DNA from: Chelydra serpentina
Lineage: Eukaryota; Chordata; Testudines; Chelydridae
Assembly: GCA_037349315.1 (NCBI GenBank)
Contig: JBAIAC010000156.1
Location: 1,054,001 to 1,118,000 of the forward strand
Length of the DNA stretch: 64,000 bases
Direction of reading: 5' to 3'
A model generated the notes under the pieces. The model did no database searches and was not told the DNA's origin. It worked only from the letters and a program-made list of their open reading frames with translations. The stretch's first letter is position 1. Each line of letters starts with the position of its first letter. Below are positions 10,101-22,931 of this stretch, in pieces. The position numbers and the translations under genes are program-made.

Positions 10101-13100
10101 TGAGGAGTGCGGGAGTGGTTAGAACAGGACTCCTGGGTTCTATTTCCCAGCTCTGGGAGGTGACATGCCTAGTGGTGAGCACAGGGGAGTGGGTAGCTAT
10201 GACTCCTTGATTCTTGTAAACTCTAGGAGGAGTTGTGGCTAGTGTAGGGGACTGGCAGCCAGGACTCCTCCTGGCTTTCCTCCCCAGCTTTGGGAGGGCG
10301 TGTGCCTCTAGTGGCTAGCATGGTAGGGCTGGTAGCCAGGACTCCTGGGTTCTTTTCCTGACTCTGCCACGTGATTTGGGGAAGACAAGTCCTTTAACTC
10401 TTTCTGGCCTCAGTTTCCCTATCTGTAATGTGGGACTAACACCTTGGGGAGGAGAGAGGGATGGTGAGGCTTAACTCTTAAAATGACTTTGATCTGTGTT
10501 TGAAAGAGGCTGTGGAACCTATGACCTGCTAGTAATAATTGCTTCATATCTGAAAAGCGCTGGATGATCTGTTCATCCATTACTCAGTTCTACCCAGCGT
10601 TTACATAGGGCCTACTGTATTCTGTTTGGCGGTCTTTGTTGTGGATCTGTGTGCTTTGGGGGTGGGGGAAGGAGGCGAAGGGAGCCCATTTCAACTAATG
10701 AGCTGAGCGGGGTCAAGCATGTTCCGTGTTTAATAAGCCAGGCTTTTCGGCCCCCGCCTCCTACACGCAAATACGCTCAATGTTCAAGCCGTGTACGACG
10801 CTCTCCTGCCTGGGATGCCACATGCAAACAATGCATCCGCAGCATTGCTAACTCTGAGGGTTAACCAAAAAAAAGACTCTCTTAAAAATAACTTTTGGGG
10901 CCACTTTGTCTGCTGGTTTCTGAGCCTTTTGGGTGCCTTTGCTTCAAATTTCCAGGCTTTTATCTGCAGCTGGAGGCTAGAACCCTTTTTTTTATTTGAA
11001 TGGGGGGAAAAGAATTATTCTCAATCAGTTTCTTGATTCCAGAAATCGGCGCTTTAAGAAAAGCCTCAGAGCTCATGGACAGTCTTGAGAAAACTGCAAG
11101 TTGGCGACACTGCATCTGGGTTCACGAGCGTGTTATGTTTCACTCCTTGGAAAGCTGGGGCCGGGGTGTTCTCACGCGTCTGTCCATCTTGGCGTTATGG
11201 AATCTTCTGTACAAGGCCGCACCCTCAAAGCGTAAGGCGAAGGGGTTAACAAAAGTATTGCCATCCCACATCTGGGGCGGGATCCGTTTAGTCCAGTGTC
11301 CTGACAGTGGCTAGTACTAGATGCTTCAGAGAAAGGTCTAGGAAACCCAATTCACCTGCTCTGAATGGAAAAGTTCGTCTTGGGTAGATATGGCTACCTT
11401 GACTGATATCCCCCCCCCCCCCCCCCCGGAAATGGTGCATCGCCTCCCCCCCCATTCTCTGCTGAAGGAATCCTCCCCACTTGCTTTTCTTATTTATTGC
11501 TTTTGTGAATACATTTGGGGAAATTCCACACCCAGGTGGGTAAGTGGGGAATTCTCCTTTGAGGAGGGTTTGTGGGAGGTGGAATGACCCTGAGCCATCA
11601 ACTTTTGCAGAGCTGACGAGTTTGATTTAAAAATGTTGTCGCCCAAAGAGACCTGATGCTTGTTGCGGGGCAGGGGAGGGAGGGCGCCTCTGCCCACAGC
11701 GGCTGTAATGAAATTAACAAGACTGGTAAGTGTCGCAGGGAGCCCCTGTGGCCCTCATCCCTGAAAGGCTCCATTTTCCTCTGCTGGGAAAGAGGAGTCT
11801 CCCCACACCCCAAACAAACGGAGACGGGAAGGAGAGGGCCGTGTAGCAAACCTGCCACGCTTTGTAATGGGACAGCTCTGTGTTTGAAGGGCGTGAGAGC
11901 CGCAGATGGGGGGGGGAATGGGGAGGAGGGTTGTTTTCCGATTTACTAGGCACTTTTGCAGAGCTCCTCTTCTAAGCTGACGTGAGATGAAGTCCTTTTT
12001 GACTGGGCCCAGCGGAGGAAATCCCACCAAGAGCTCCTTTCCCAGCAGCCTGTGTACGTCTTTTGCCAGGGCCCTGCCCTAGACCTTTGCTGGTGGCGGT
12101 GGAGGGGCTTGTCTCCCGCTCTGCGCAAATGGAATTTTTTTTTTTTTTTTTGCAAGTCTCATGGTCTCTCCTGTGTCTGCAGAACCCACTGAGCTCCCCG
12201 CTCCCTTCCCATTGAATCTGGCTTCTGCCAGGAGAAGCCTTAGCCCTAGTTACCATGGAGACTGACTCACACTTTGTACGCTCAAGCGGTGGGTGTGGAT
12301 CAGAGGCTGTGACTGGGGGCAGGAAAACAATGCATCTGGGGAAGGGAGGGGGGGGGAGCGAAGGACGCCTGGGCCTAGTCAGTTGTGAAGGGGACAATGT
12401 TTGGAGGAATGGCTGTGCATGGGGAAGCTACTGTTGTAACTTGCGGCTGGTAACCTGAGACTGTCCCTGGTGCCCTAGGAGCAGAGATAATGTGGTTGGG
12501 TCTGTCGTTCCCCTTTTCTGAGAGTGTCTCTTCGCTAAGGAGCGAGCTACCCTGCGTGTGTGTCGATGAAGGGCTGGTTTTCACTGGGGACTAGTAATAC
12601 CACCTAGCTGGTCTACAGCACTTCCCATCAGCTGACCTCAACGTGTTTTTCAAAGGAAGGGCCACAGCATTATCCTCATTTTACAGAGGGGGAAACTGAG
12701 GCACAGGGCAGGGACATGACTTGCCCGAGGTCACGCAGCAGGGGTGTCTCAGAGCTGATCGCACCCAGGGCTCCTGAGACTCGGTCCAGTGCTCTACCCA
12801 CTAGGCCCCGCAGCTGGGTGGGACTCTGCAAGATGTGTTCTGAGGGAGGTCAGACTGAACGATCCCCATGGGGGCCCCCAAAGTCTGTGTGGTGTGTGTG
12901 TGTGTGTGGTGGGGGGGGGGGCTTCTGCTATGTGACTGGGCAAATCGATTCCATTCCCAGGGAGCAGGTGTCTGCTTCATACAACCTCCCCCACCACTTT
13001 CCTATTTAACGCCGTCTCTTGTTGCCTGCCTCCGCAGAGTTTGACTGGCCCATGGGGACTGGTCCCGGCCCAGTGGGTGGGCCGGCCATATTTGCAGCTG

Positions 13101-16100
13101 GCCCTGCTGCTGCATCTGTTCTGGCACCTCTCTAGCGGGCGCTGGACGACTGCATCCTAACGTCCCTTGTTTGTTGTGCAGCTTCGCGGATGGATAGCAT
13201 TGCTGGCTTCCTCTTCCCTGACTAAGCCCCAGGCCTTGGCCTCAGTGTTGTGTGGCATGTGGGCTGCATTTGACACCAGGGAGGGGCCTTTCTGGAAGGG
13301 ATTGTATCAAAACACACCCTAGTAACCAGCCCTGCTGAGTGAGGTTAGTACCAGTCTAACGGGGCTTGTGGTTAAGTGATTGGGCTGGGCTGAGAGAGAC
13401 CTGGGTTCAATGACTGGCTCTGCCTCATACTCTGTGACCTTGGGCAAGTCATTTAATTGCTCCATGCATCTGTTTCCCATCTGTAAAATAAGGATCCTTC
13501 CTTTGTGTCCTTTGAGAAGCTCTTTGGGGCAGGAACTTTCTCACTAGGTGCATGCATGGTGCCCGGCACAGCGGGGCTTTGATCTACGCTAAAACTTCTA
13601 GGTGCTACTGTAATCTACTACTAAAGGCTTGTCTACATGATGAAATTGACTGGAATAGCTAATCTGGATTAAACTCCCCATGTGGACGCTCTTATTCTGG
13701 AATAGCCAGAGCACTGAAAAGCCAAATCTTTACCTCATTCTGGAATAACTTCCCTGTGAGCCCGATTAAATCGCATGGAGGTTTGTGCTGCCGGCTGTGG
13801 CTGTCCAGTGGCATGGGTTGGTGCCAGTGTGGGGCTGGGTCATGATACCACACACGAATGGGGCTGGTCCTCCACTGCTATCCCACAATACTCCACGGGC
13901 TCAGCCAGATAGGCCACTTGCGAAGCCGCTACTGGCCAGGGGTCCAGCTGGCTGGAAGCCACCGATCCTTCTAATGCAGCTGCACCCGCTGCAGAGCCTC
14001 GGGACGCGGTAAGAAGCCAAATGCGGGAGGCTTGTGCCAGTGCTGACTAACCCTTGGTTTCAAGGTGGGGGTCAGCACCCCCTGGGCTAATAGCAGTTTT
14101 GACCTGGCAACACCGACACAGCTAATTCCCAAGGGGGCCGAAGCCTGGATTTGAAAGCTAAAGAGAAATCTGGGCATGATTCTCACGCCAAGTTCTCTTA
14201 ACGTTGACGCCAACTTTAAGGCTTCGTTTGGCTGCCTCAGGGGCGTAACAGGGACCTTGGTGTAAATGAAGCTCTGGCCCTTTAAGATCTGTCCAAGCCC
14301 ATGGATCCCCCAGGGGAACATTGCAGCCCGAAGTACCAGCCCCCGTGGGGGGATGCTGTTAGGTGGGTTACTTTCCCCAAATGATGCCGTGAGAGGGGAT
14401 GAGACGAAGTGGGGGTCACGTCAGGTTGCTGCCATCTGAACAATCAATTAGAGCAACCAATGCAAGGTCTCCGCTTCCAGCAAAGCAGGATCAGTTTTCA
14501 GGGAAGTTTTTTTTTTAAATTTTTTATTTTTCTGTTGTGTTGCTTTTGCATTGGCGTCTCCAAATCTCGGCAGACCCAATTTCAGTTCAAACCTCTCTCT
14601 GAGCGTTAGCGGGATGATCCCCCTGGCTTTGAATTTTAAGTCCACTCGGAAACTTTTGAAGTCAGAAATGTGTTGCAATGTGTCCCCCCCTCCCCCCACC
14701 ACCACCTTTTTGGCCTCTTGCTTTCGGTTCTTAAATCTTCTGCATGCAAGATCAATCCTGTTCTGAAGCCTGGTTGTCTTATCTTTGATCCGAAATCTTG
14801 AAAGTCATTTGGAGGGAGTGGTAAAGGAACCTTCTCGGCTGGCTTTTTAAGTGTAGTGAAACAGATGATTCTGAAGGGAAGCAGGAATCTGTAGCAGTTG
14901 GAGGAGGGGGAAAAGCTAGGAGTTGGGATTATGGGCGAGTGTGGTTTTGTGCTCCGAGTCAGACTCCTGGGTTCTATCCTCAGCTCTGCTATAGTCTTTC
15001 TGCATGACCTTGGGCAAGTCATTTAATCTTCTCCACCCACCTGTAAAACAAAGTGTGCTAGAGACACCAGAGGTGATCTTGAATCTCGTACTTAATATCC
15101 GGTTTCTTACAGCTCTAGTTTACATTAGCTCAGCTTGAAGATTGAAGTTGGGTTAGTCAGTTTCACTACTGTTTCTAGTCTGTTTCACTTCCTGGTTAAC
15201 AGTGCCTGCTGGGATAGCTTGGTTGCAGACAATGCATGGGAAGATCCCTCCCCTGCCCTCTTCAAAACACACACAAACTGTCACGAAACTCTGGATTTCT
15301 GCTAAATTGCTGTGAATTTTTTTTTTAAGGAGTTATAAATGTTGGATCTAAACTACTTAGGAGCGTCCCTTTTTTAAGCAATGTCTTTAAAGGTGGCTGA
15401 GTTCAAGCCAATAAAAAGAAGTGCTTTGCCCCCCCCCCCCATTACACACAGCTGGCATTGCCATTGAACTCATTGCCACAAGACACTGTTAGCTAAAACC
15501 TCAGCAGGATTTTAAAAAAGGCATTTATATGGATGAGAGCATCCTGGCTTCTAATAAAACAAAAAACGAAACCCCCAAAGTTTAGCTAGGGCCATAAATC
15601 CTCCTGCCTTAGGATGGCTGATACCTTCTTCTCTGCAGCATTAACTTGGGTGTAAACCCTCCTCCCCTCCCCCCCCCCACCACTTTCTTATCCACACACA
15701 GTCATCTCGCCTGAGTGTGATGGTGCTTTCGCTCCAGGCTAGCTGGCCTGCCTGGTGGGACCCCTTTGACTTGGGCTTGAACCCGTGCAGTGGGACAGGC
15801 TAAAAATCACTCACTTGTGTGCTGGTCCTGCGGTGCCTGCCCACAATTCCCCTGTGTGCCCGGGAGGACCGACAGGTTCTCCCACCATTCACCGGGCGAA
15901 GAATCGTGGAGCGTACTGCAGCACCGAGGATAACGGGATGTGCCCCTAGATGTCCTAGGGACCCAGCAGCGGGGATGACAATCGGGCTGTGCAGGATGGC
16001 CGCTCACGCCAGGCCTAGGCTACCCCGGCTGGCTGCTCAGATCCGGGTGCTGATCACAGTACTTAACTCAGCAGTGAAGACACACCCCACCCCCCAGGGC

Positions 16101-19100
16101 CAGGCTCTTCCTGACCCCTCACTCGGGTCCCCAATAACTCTGGGGTTTCTTGCGCCTTCCTTCAAGCGTCTGGTGCTGCTGCAGAGACTCCTACTGGGCG
16201 AGATGGATTGTTCCTTTTATCCAGTATGGTGATTCCTATCCCCAGTTTGTAACTGAGGCAATGTTAAGTGTTAACCGAAGCCTGGCCTCTTCAGGTGCTT
16301 GTAAACTCCTCCCTGTCGTTTACTGTGGCTTTGCAATCAGTTTTTTTTTTTTAAAGGAATTTCTCTTCCCCTGTTGCTGTGTAAAAGACAGCTGCAGGGG
16401 AAAACTGGTGAAACTGACCAGATTCAAGTACTCTCAGCTGCATCAAGTAGATTGGCGGGGGATGGGGGGGTGGTGGTGTCATTTTCTACCTTTAAACTGT
16501 AATAACCTTTGGGTGTTACATGTAACACTAGGAGGGTGAAATTCAGATGGAAATGACTCTGCTTTTAGACTGATGGCAGCCCTTTAAGCAAGAAATTCTG
16601 TCACCCGAGAGCCTGATTTTATTATTATTGATTTGTATTACTGTAGTACTTGGAGATCAGAACCCCTGGTAAGGCTGTGTCCACACTACAGGCTTCTGCC
16701 GGCAAAGCTGTGTTGGTCAGGGCTGTGAAGAGGTTTGATCCCTGACGGGGCTTCTGCTGGTCCAGCTGTCGAAGTGTGGACGCAACTATATCAGCAAAAC
16801 TGGGATAGCTTGTTTCACTCAGCCCAGGGCTACACTAGGGGAGGGAGTCAATCTACGATACGCAGCTTCAGCTACGTGAATAACGTAGCTGAAGTCGGCG
16901 TATCGTAATCGACTTACCTGGCCATGAGGACGGCGGCGAGTCGATCGCTGACGCTCCCCCGTCGGCTCCGCTTCCACCTTTCGATGAGGTGGATTTCCGG
17001 AGCCGACGGGGAGTGCTTTCGGGGATCGATTAATCGCGTCTAAATGAGACGCGAAAAATTGATCCCCGAAAGATCGATTGCTACCCGCCGATCCGGCGGG
17101 TAGTGAAGACAAGCCTTCAGGGTGGATTTAACATAGTGGTACCAGGTGCAGCGTTGCTGGTGTTGCTGCATCCACACTAGGAGGGCTTTGCAGGTGTAGT
17201 TTGCTGGTTTCCTGGTGAAGACGCAGCCTAGCTTACAATCTAACTAGACAAGTCAAAAGGGAGGGGAAACTGAGGCCTGGTGAGGGGATGTGACTTTCCC
17301 AAGGTCAGTGGCAGGGCTGGGAAAAGAACCCAGGAGTCCTGACTCCATCTGATCTTATCTACTTGACCATGTTGCCTTGCAACTAAACAACTCTTCCCGC
17401 GCCATCTGTCCTCCCCAAGGGCAGACCGACCCTCTTCCCTCCTCCCCCGCCCCCTCCAAGGTGCATTCCCTCCATCAGCCCTGAACCTTTCTGTGTCCCC
17501 TCCTCTCCCCCATGAGTCTTTTCACTGCCACAGGGCACATGCTATTTGGCAATCAGTGCTAGGCAGGGGTGGGGCTGACATCTCTCCTGCAGCAGGGTGG
17601 ACATTTTTTGATAGTAGCAGAGTGGGCCGCGTCTTGTGGCTATAACAGCTCTTCAGTGCTGACAAGGGCGGGAAGTTAATTGTCACCGATCTAAACCGCC
17701 GAAACGCCAGAGATGTAAGGAGCTGATACGTAAGGGCACAAAGGGGCTGGGGCTTTCTGGACCTGATCTGGCCTCGTTCCTTTGCTAGGGGCTTTAAACA
17801 CCCTCCAGCCAGATAAATGGCTCTTTGATGCAGCCCCCGTCCTTGTTAAAGGTCCTTTCCCACCCATGGCTGTGAGGAGGGGCCCATGGGGAATTTCCCC
17901 CTCTGAGCCGAGCCATGGAGGCCTTATCTGCAATGGGGATTTGCCCCACTTCTACAGCCTTCAGTGCCCAGTCCCTCATGTAGATGCACCAAACACGGGG
18001 ACGGTATTAAGATTCTCAGTTCTTTGGGGGCAGGGACTGTCTCTTGCTGTGTGTCTGTGCAGCGCCTGGCACAACGGGGGGGCTCTGATCTCGGTTGATG
18101 CTTAGGCACTGCTGTAAGAAACACGATTAGTAATAGTAGTATAGTCACACTTCAGTTGGGGTCTGTAAATCAGGGTCCCACCATACTAGATTCTGCAGAA
18201 AAAGTCCCTGCCCCCGGAGCTCACAATCAGATAGAGGGTGGGAGGGGAAACTGAGGCACAGAGCAGGGAAGTGAACTGCCCATGGGCACCCAGCCAGTCA
18301 GTAGCAGGGTCGGCAATAGAACCTGTCTCCTGACTCCCAATCCAGTGACATAACCACTAACCCTACCAGCAGCGGGGCCAGGCTGTTCTAAACTGGGCTT
18401 TGTAGCACTGCAGTTTGCTGCAAGTCTCCTTCAGGGCAAAAATCTGCTTTGCCTGTTTGCACAGACGCTGTCTGGGTTTGTGCGGGTGTCTGGCTCCTGG
18501 TGCTGAAAAGGGCCTTCGGGGCTAAAACTTCTAGTAGCCGTCGTGCCTCCACCTCCCACCCTGGCGGTTTAATCGCCCGGCTCTGAGCTGGGGAAAAATG
18601 TTGGCCTGGGGGCTGCCCTGTACCAGGAAAGGCGGCTCTGTCCCGTTAAACAGCAGCTTTTGGTGCAGTAAATAGGATGTGTGTGTTCAGTGCCCCTAAT
18701 CTCATTATTGGTGGTTTAATCGTTGTTTGACCTTGATGTGTGGTTTTTGTTTTTTAAATGGCAGCCTGAAGGTGCTGTCTGGCCTCCTGCCCTCCTGGGT
18801 AATGGCCATTAAAAGGGCTATGGGAGATTACGGTGTTGGATGTGGGGGGGAGGGTCCTATCTGAAGCAGCAGAAATAGCATCAAGTTTAGTGCTGCATCA
18901 TTCTCACGTGACGCCCCCTTGGACACTGTTCTTGACTGCCGGAGAGAGAAATAGGTAGCGAAAATACCAAGGTCGTTGATCGCTTGGACTCTGAGGTTAA
19001 AAATCCACGTCCAGATGATTTAAACCCATTGAATCCTTGTTCCTTTCTCTGCAGAAGTGCTGGGGGATTTCCCTGCTTCCTTTAAAATCCCTTGTGCTAT

Positions 19101-22100
19101 GCGTGTTGCTTCTAATGTGATTACCATCATCCCAGATTAGCACTTCCCCGGGAGACTGGGACAGCTAGGTGGGGGGAGAGGGGAGCCAACAGCCCCCTTA
19201 AATCTCACCAGGATGGATTTCGGAGCTACAGCTCTGTATGTAGGAGTATAGATCTGGCGGCGCTTTGATCCCTTCTGCGTGGAGACAAAATTAAGCCATA
19301 ATTTCCTCTTCTCAAACAATCGTAAACCCAACACTTTAAAATTAGCATGTCCGGCTTGCCCCAGTAAAAGGAGCACTGATGTTTATATCTAACCCCTGCT
19401 CTGTGTTGTCTTTCCCTACTCTAGATTTCCCTAGATTCCCAGGGTTTCTACATGTTCCCTTATTTCCTCAGGAAAGGAAACAGCGCTCTGCCCCACCCAA
19501 CTAGCCTGCGGAACTCATGGCCACAAGATTTCATGGAAGCCAGATGTGTGAGAATGGAACAAATAACCAGGAGATTTAGAAGGGCTGGGAAGCTTGCTGT
19601 GGCATGTAACTCTCTTGGGCGTAGGTGGAAACTTTCCCTGGGGGAAAGTTGTCCCCTCACTGCTTGGACTGTGAGCTCTTTGGTGCAGGGAGTGTCTCTT
19701 TGTCCTGTGACTGCGCCTAACACAATGGGATCCTGCTCCATGACCGGAGGCTTTGAGGCACCACAGTAAGAGAAATAATAACCACAGGATTTCTTCCTCT
19801 GAAGCGTCTGGCAAAGGTGGCTTTTGAAATCAGGATGGATCGACTCACTGCTGAGTTGATGGAGCGCAGACTCGCATCCGTAAAGTGAGTCTCGCAGATA
19901 TCTGTCTGTCTCAGATGTGGCTCCCCTCAGCACGGTATCTGATCGTCTCCCTTGTTCATGTGTTGATCCTCACAACCCTGTTGTCCCCATATTACTGAGG
20001 CCACAGGCTAAGGGTGTGGCCACGCTGCGGTCGGACCTCTGATTGTGGTGTGTATAGACGGACCCGAGCTAGCTTTAATCCAGTGCAGCTACCAATACCT
20101 GCTCAAGTACAAGCCCGTCCGGGATCTACCTGGGTATAGACTCGGGGAGGAGGGAGCCCATGCCTAAAGCTAGCTCAGGTGAGCTTGTCAAGCCAGTCGA
20201 TTGACTGGCAAATAATAGGCAATGTCCGATATTCCAGCGGGAATGCCGGCATGGTGGGGACATGCATAGAGGGTTTTTTCAGAATTCATGTCTGTGTTTT
20301 GCCTTTTTCTGAGTTAAAATAGTTCAGTTGAATTTTTTTTTTTTGGTAATTAGGAATAAGTATCTAAAGCTACTGGAGATTAACCAAAAAAAGTAGGTCT
20401 TCCTGTTCTAATCAATCGGTGCTCTGAAATATTTGACCAGCTATCTCTGGGCCAGTCACGTGGCCAAACCTAAGCTTGGGTATTGCTATACATGCTGCAG
20501 ATGCGTCTCTTGGCTGCAGCCTAGACATAGCCAATGTGTCATCCCAGAATCACACAGGTCATGACCAAGGTCACACAGGGAGTCTGTGGCAGAGCAGGGG
20601 TTGAACCTGAGTGCCCCAAGTCTTAGGTTGTGCCCCTAATCACTGCACCCATCCTTCCTTCCTTCCTGTGAAATAGATCTCATGTAAGGCCTTGTTTATG
20701 TTGGGATTTCAGCCACCCCTTAGCGTAGACGTGATTTACTCTTCTCTGTGTGAAGAGATCCATAGGTTGACTCTTCACACAGCGCACAGTCAACCTGTGG
20801 AACTCCTTGCCTAAGAAGGCTGTGAAGACTAGGACTATAACAGGGTTTAAAAGAGAACTGGATACATTCATGGAGATGAAGTCCATTAATGGCTGTTAGC
20901 CAGGATGGGTAAGGAATGGTGTCCTTAGCCTCTGTTTGTCAGAGGGGGGTGATGGATGGCAGGAGAGAGATCACTCGATCATTACCTGTTAGGTCCACTC
21001 ACTCTGGGGCACCTGGCATTGGCCACTGTCGGTGGACAGGATACTGGGCTGAATGGGCCTTTGGTCTGACCCAGTACGGCCTTTCTTATGTTACACCAAT
21101 GCACCATTTTGCACCCAAGAGAAGCTATGCCGTGGTTTATCCTAGTTGCAAAATGGTGTGTGGGTCATAAATTCATAGATCATAACGGTCCCTTCTGGCC
21201 TTCGAATCATCTAGTCCGACCTCCTGTACTACACAGGCCATAGACCTTCCCCAAATAATTCCTTGAGCAGAACTTTTAGAAAACATCCAAAGCTTGATTT
21301 TAAAAATGGCCAGTGATGGAGAATTCACCATGACCCTTCGGGGAGGTCTCCGGATAGGAGAGACAAGGCGGGGGAGGTGATCTCTTTTATTGGACCAGCT
21401 TCCGGTGGCGAAAGAGAGGGGCTTTTGAACGGCACAGAGCTCTTCTTTGGGTCTTGTAAGTCACGTCTGCGCTGAGGGGTTTGCAGTGGTGCAAATTAAA
21501 TTGGTACCTAAAATCCCAGTCTGTGCAGTCCTCCTCCTGGCCATGGCCCTGCTGATTTGCCTCAGTTAATCTGGGCTTCAACTTAATCTGGCCAGTCATT
21601 GTGTTCCCTGTCGATAACCAACTCCCAACACAATGGCCCGAATTGCCCTCTCTATTGTGAGGCCTAGCGATCTTTGCTGTGTAAAGATAACCATGCCTGT
21701 AAGAGTTTGTGGGGCCAGGCTGTGCAGAAACCATTGGTCCTCAGTGCAGTGCGTGTGAGGCAGCATCTCTGGGTGCAGGGCAGTGGGGTGTTGGTGTGTT
21801 TGGGAGGGGAGCGGGTCAAGGGGGGTGCAAGCAGTCACTCAGCCTGACGGGGTCCCCGGTTTGCCATCAGTGAGCCTTAGATTTGAGCCTAGGGGGAGAG
21901 TTATTATCCATGTTGTTTGGAGGCCTCAGCTGGGATCAGGGGCCCATGGTGCTGGGTGCTGCAGACACTGAGTGAGGGACAGTCCCTGCCCCAAAGAGCT
22001 CCAAGTCTAAATAGACAAAGGATGGGAGGAGAAACTGAGGCACAGAACAGGGAGGAGACTTGTTTAACATTCCCCGTTCAGCAGACTTACCTGTGTAATA

Positions 22101-22887
22101 TAGAACCCGGAAGTCCTGACTCCTACTGGTTAGAGCAGCAGGACTGGGAGTCAGGACTCCTGGATTCTATTCCCATCTTTGTAGTCCAGTTGATTTACCT
22201 TGCTGTCAGGCCCCACTCCCTTCCCAGGGCTGGGAATAGAACCCAGGAGTCCTGGCTCCCAGCTCCCTGCTCTGAACACTAGACCCTGCCACCCCTGGAG
22301 CCAGGGATAGAACCGAGTCGTCCTGGCTCCCAGCCCCCGGCTGTGACCACTAGACCCCACTCCGCTCTTGGAGCCAGGGATAGAACTCAGGAGTTCTGTC
22401 CGCCCCTTCCACATGTTCTAAGCCACTAGACTCCTGCATGCTCTTCTCCCCCCCATCCCTGCCCCATCCGCCCCCCCTCAAAAAAGAAAAAAAGCTGGGA
22501 AGAGAACCCAGGAGTCCTGCTCCCAGGCCCAAGCCTAAACCACAAAGCCGTCCTTATTAACTCCAAGAATGTCTGATCTGGTACGGATCCGCTGTGCGTG
22601 GAGGGGTGGGCGGGTGGAACAGTGGCAGAATTGGGCCCCAGCCATGGGAATACATTATCTTGATACATTTGTGCCTCTGCTGGCGAGTTTGTCTGCGCTC
22701 AGGGTTCTGGTTCCCAGCCACATCAGGTGGGAGGAGATGGTAGGACATAGGAGGGGTGGGATCAGAGACCTAGGTTTCCGTTCTACAGGCATTTCCTCTA
22801 AAGAGCCCTGGAGCTGGGTCTCCCGCCTGCGATCAGAGCATTATCTGGCCTCTTTGTTCCATCCTCAGCCACCTGTTTGCACTGAGC

Positions 22888-22931
<44 letters not shown>

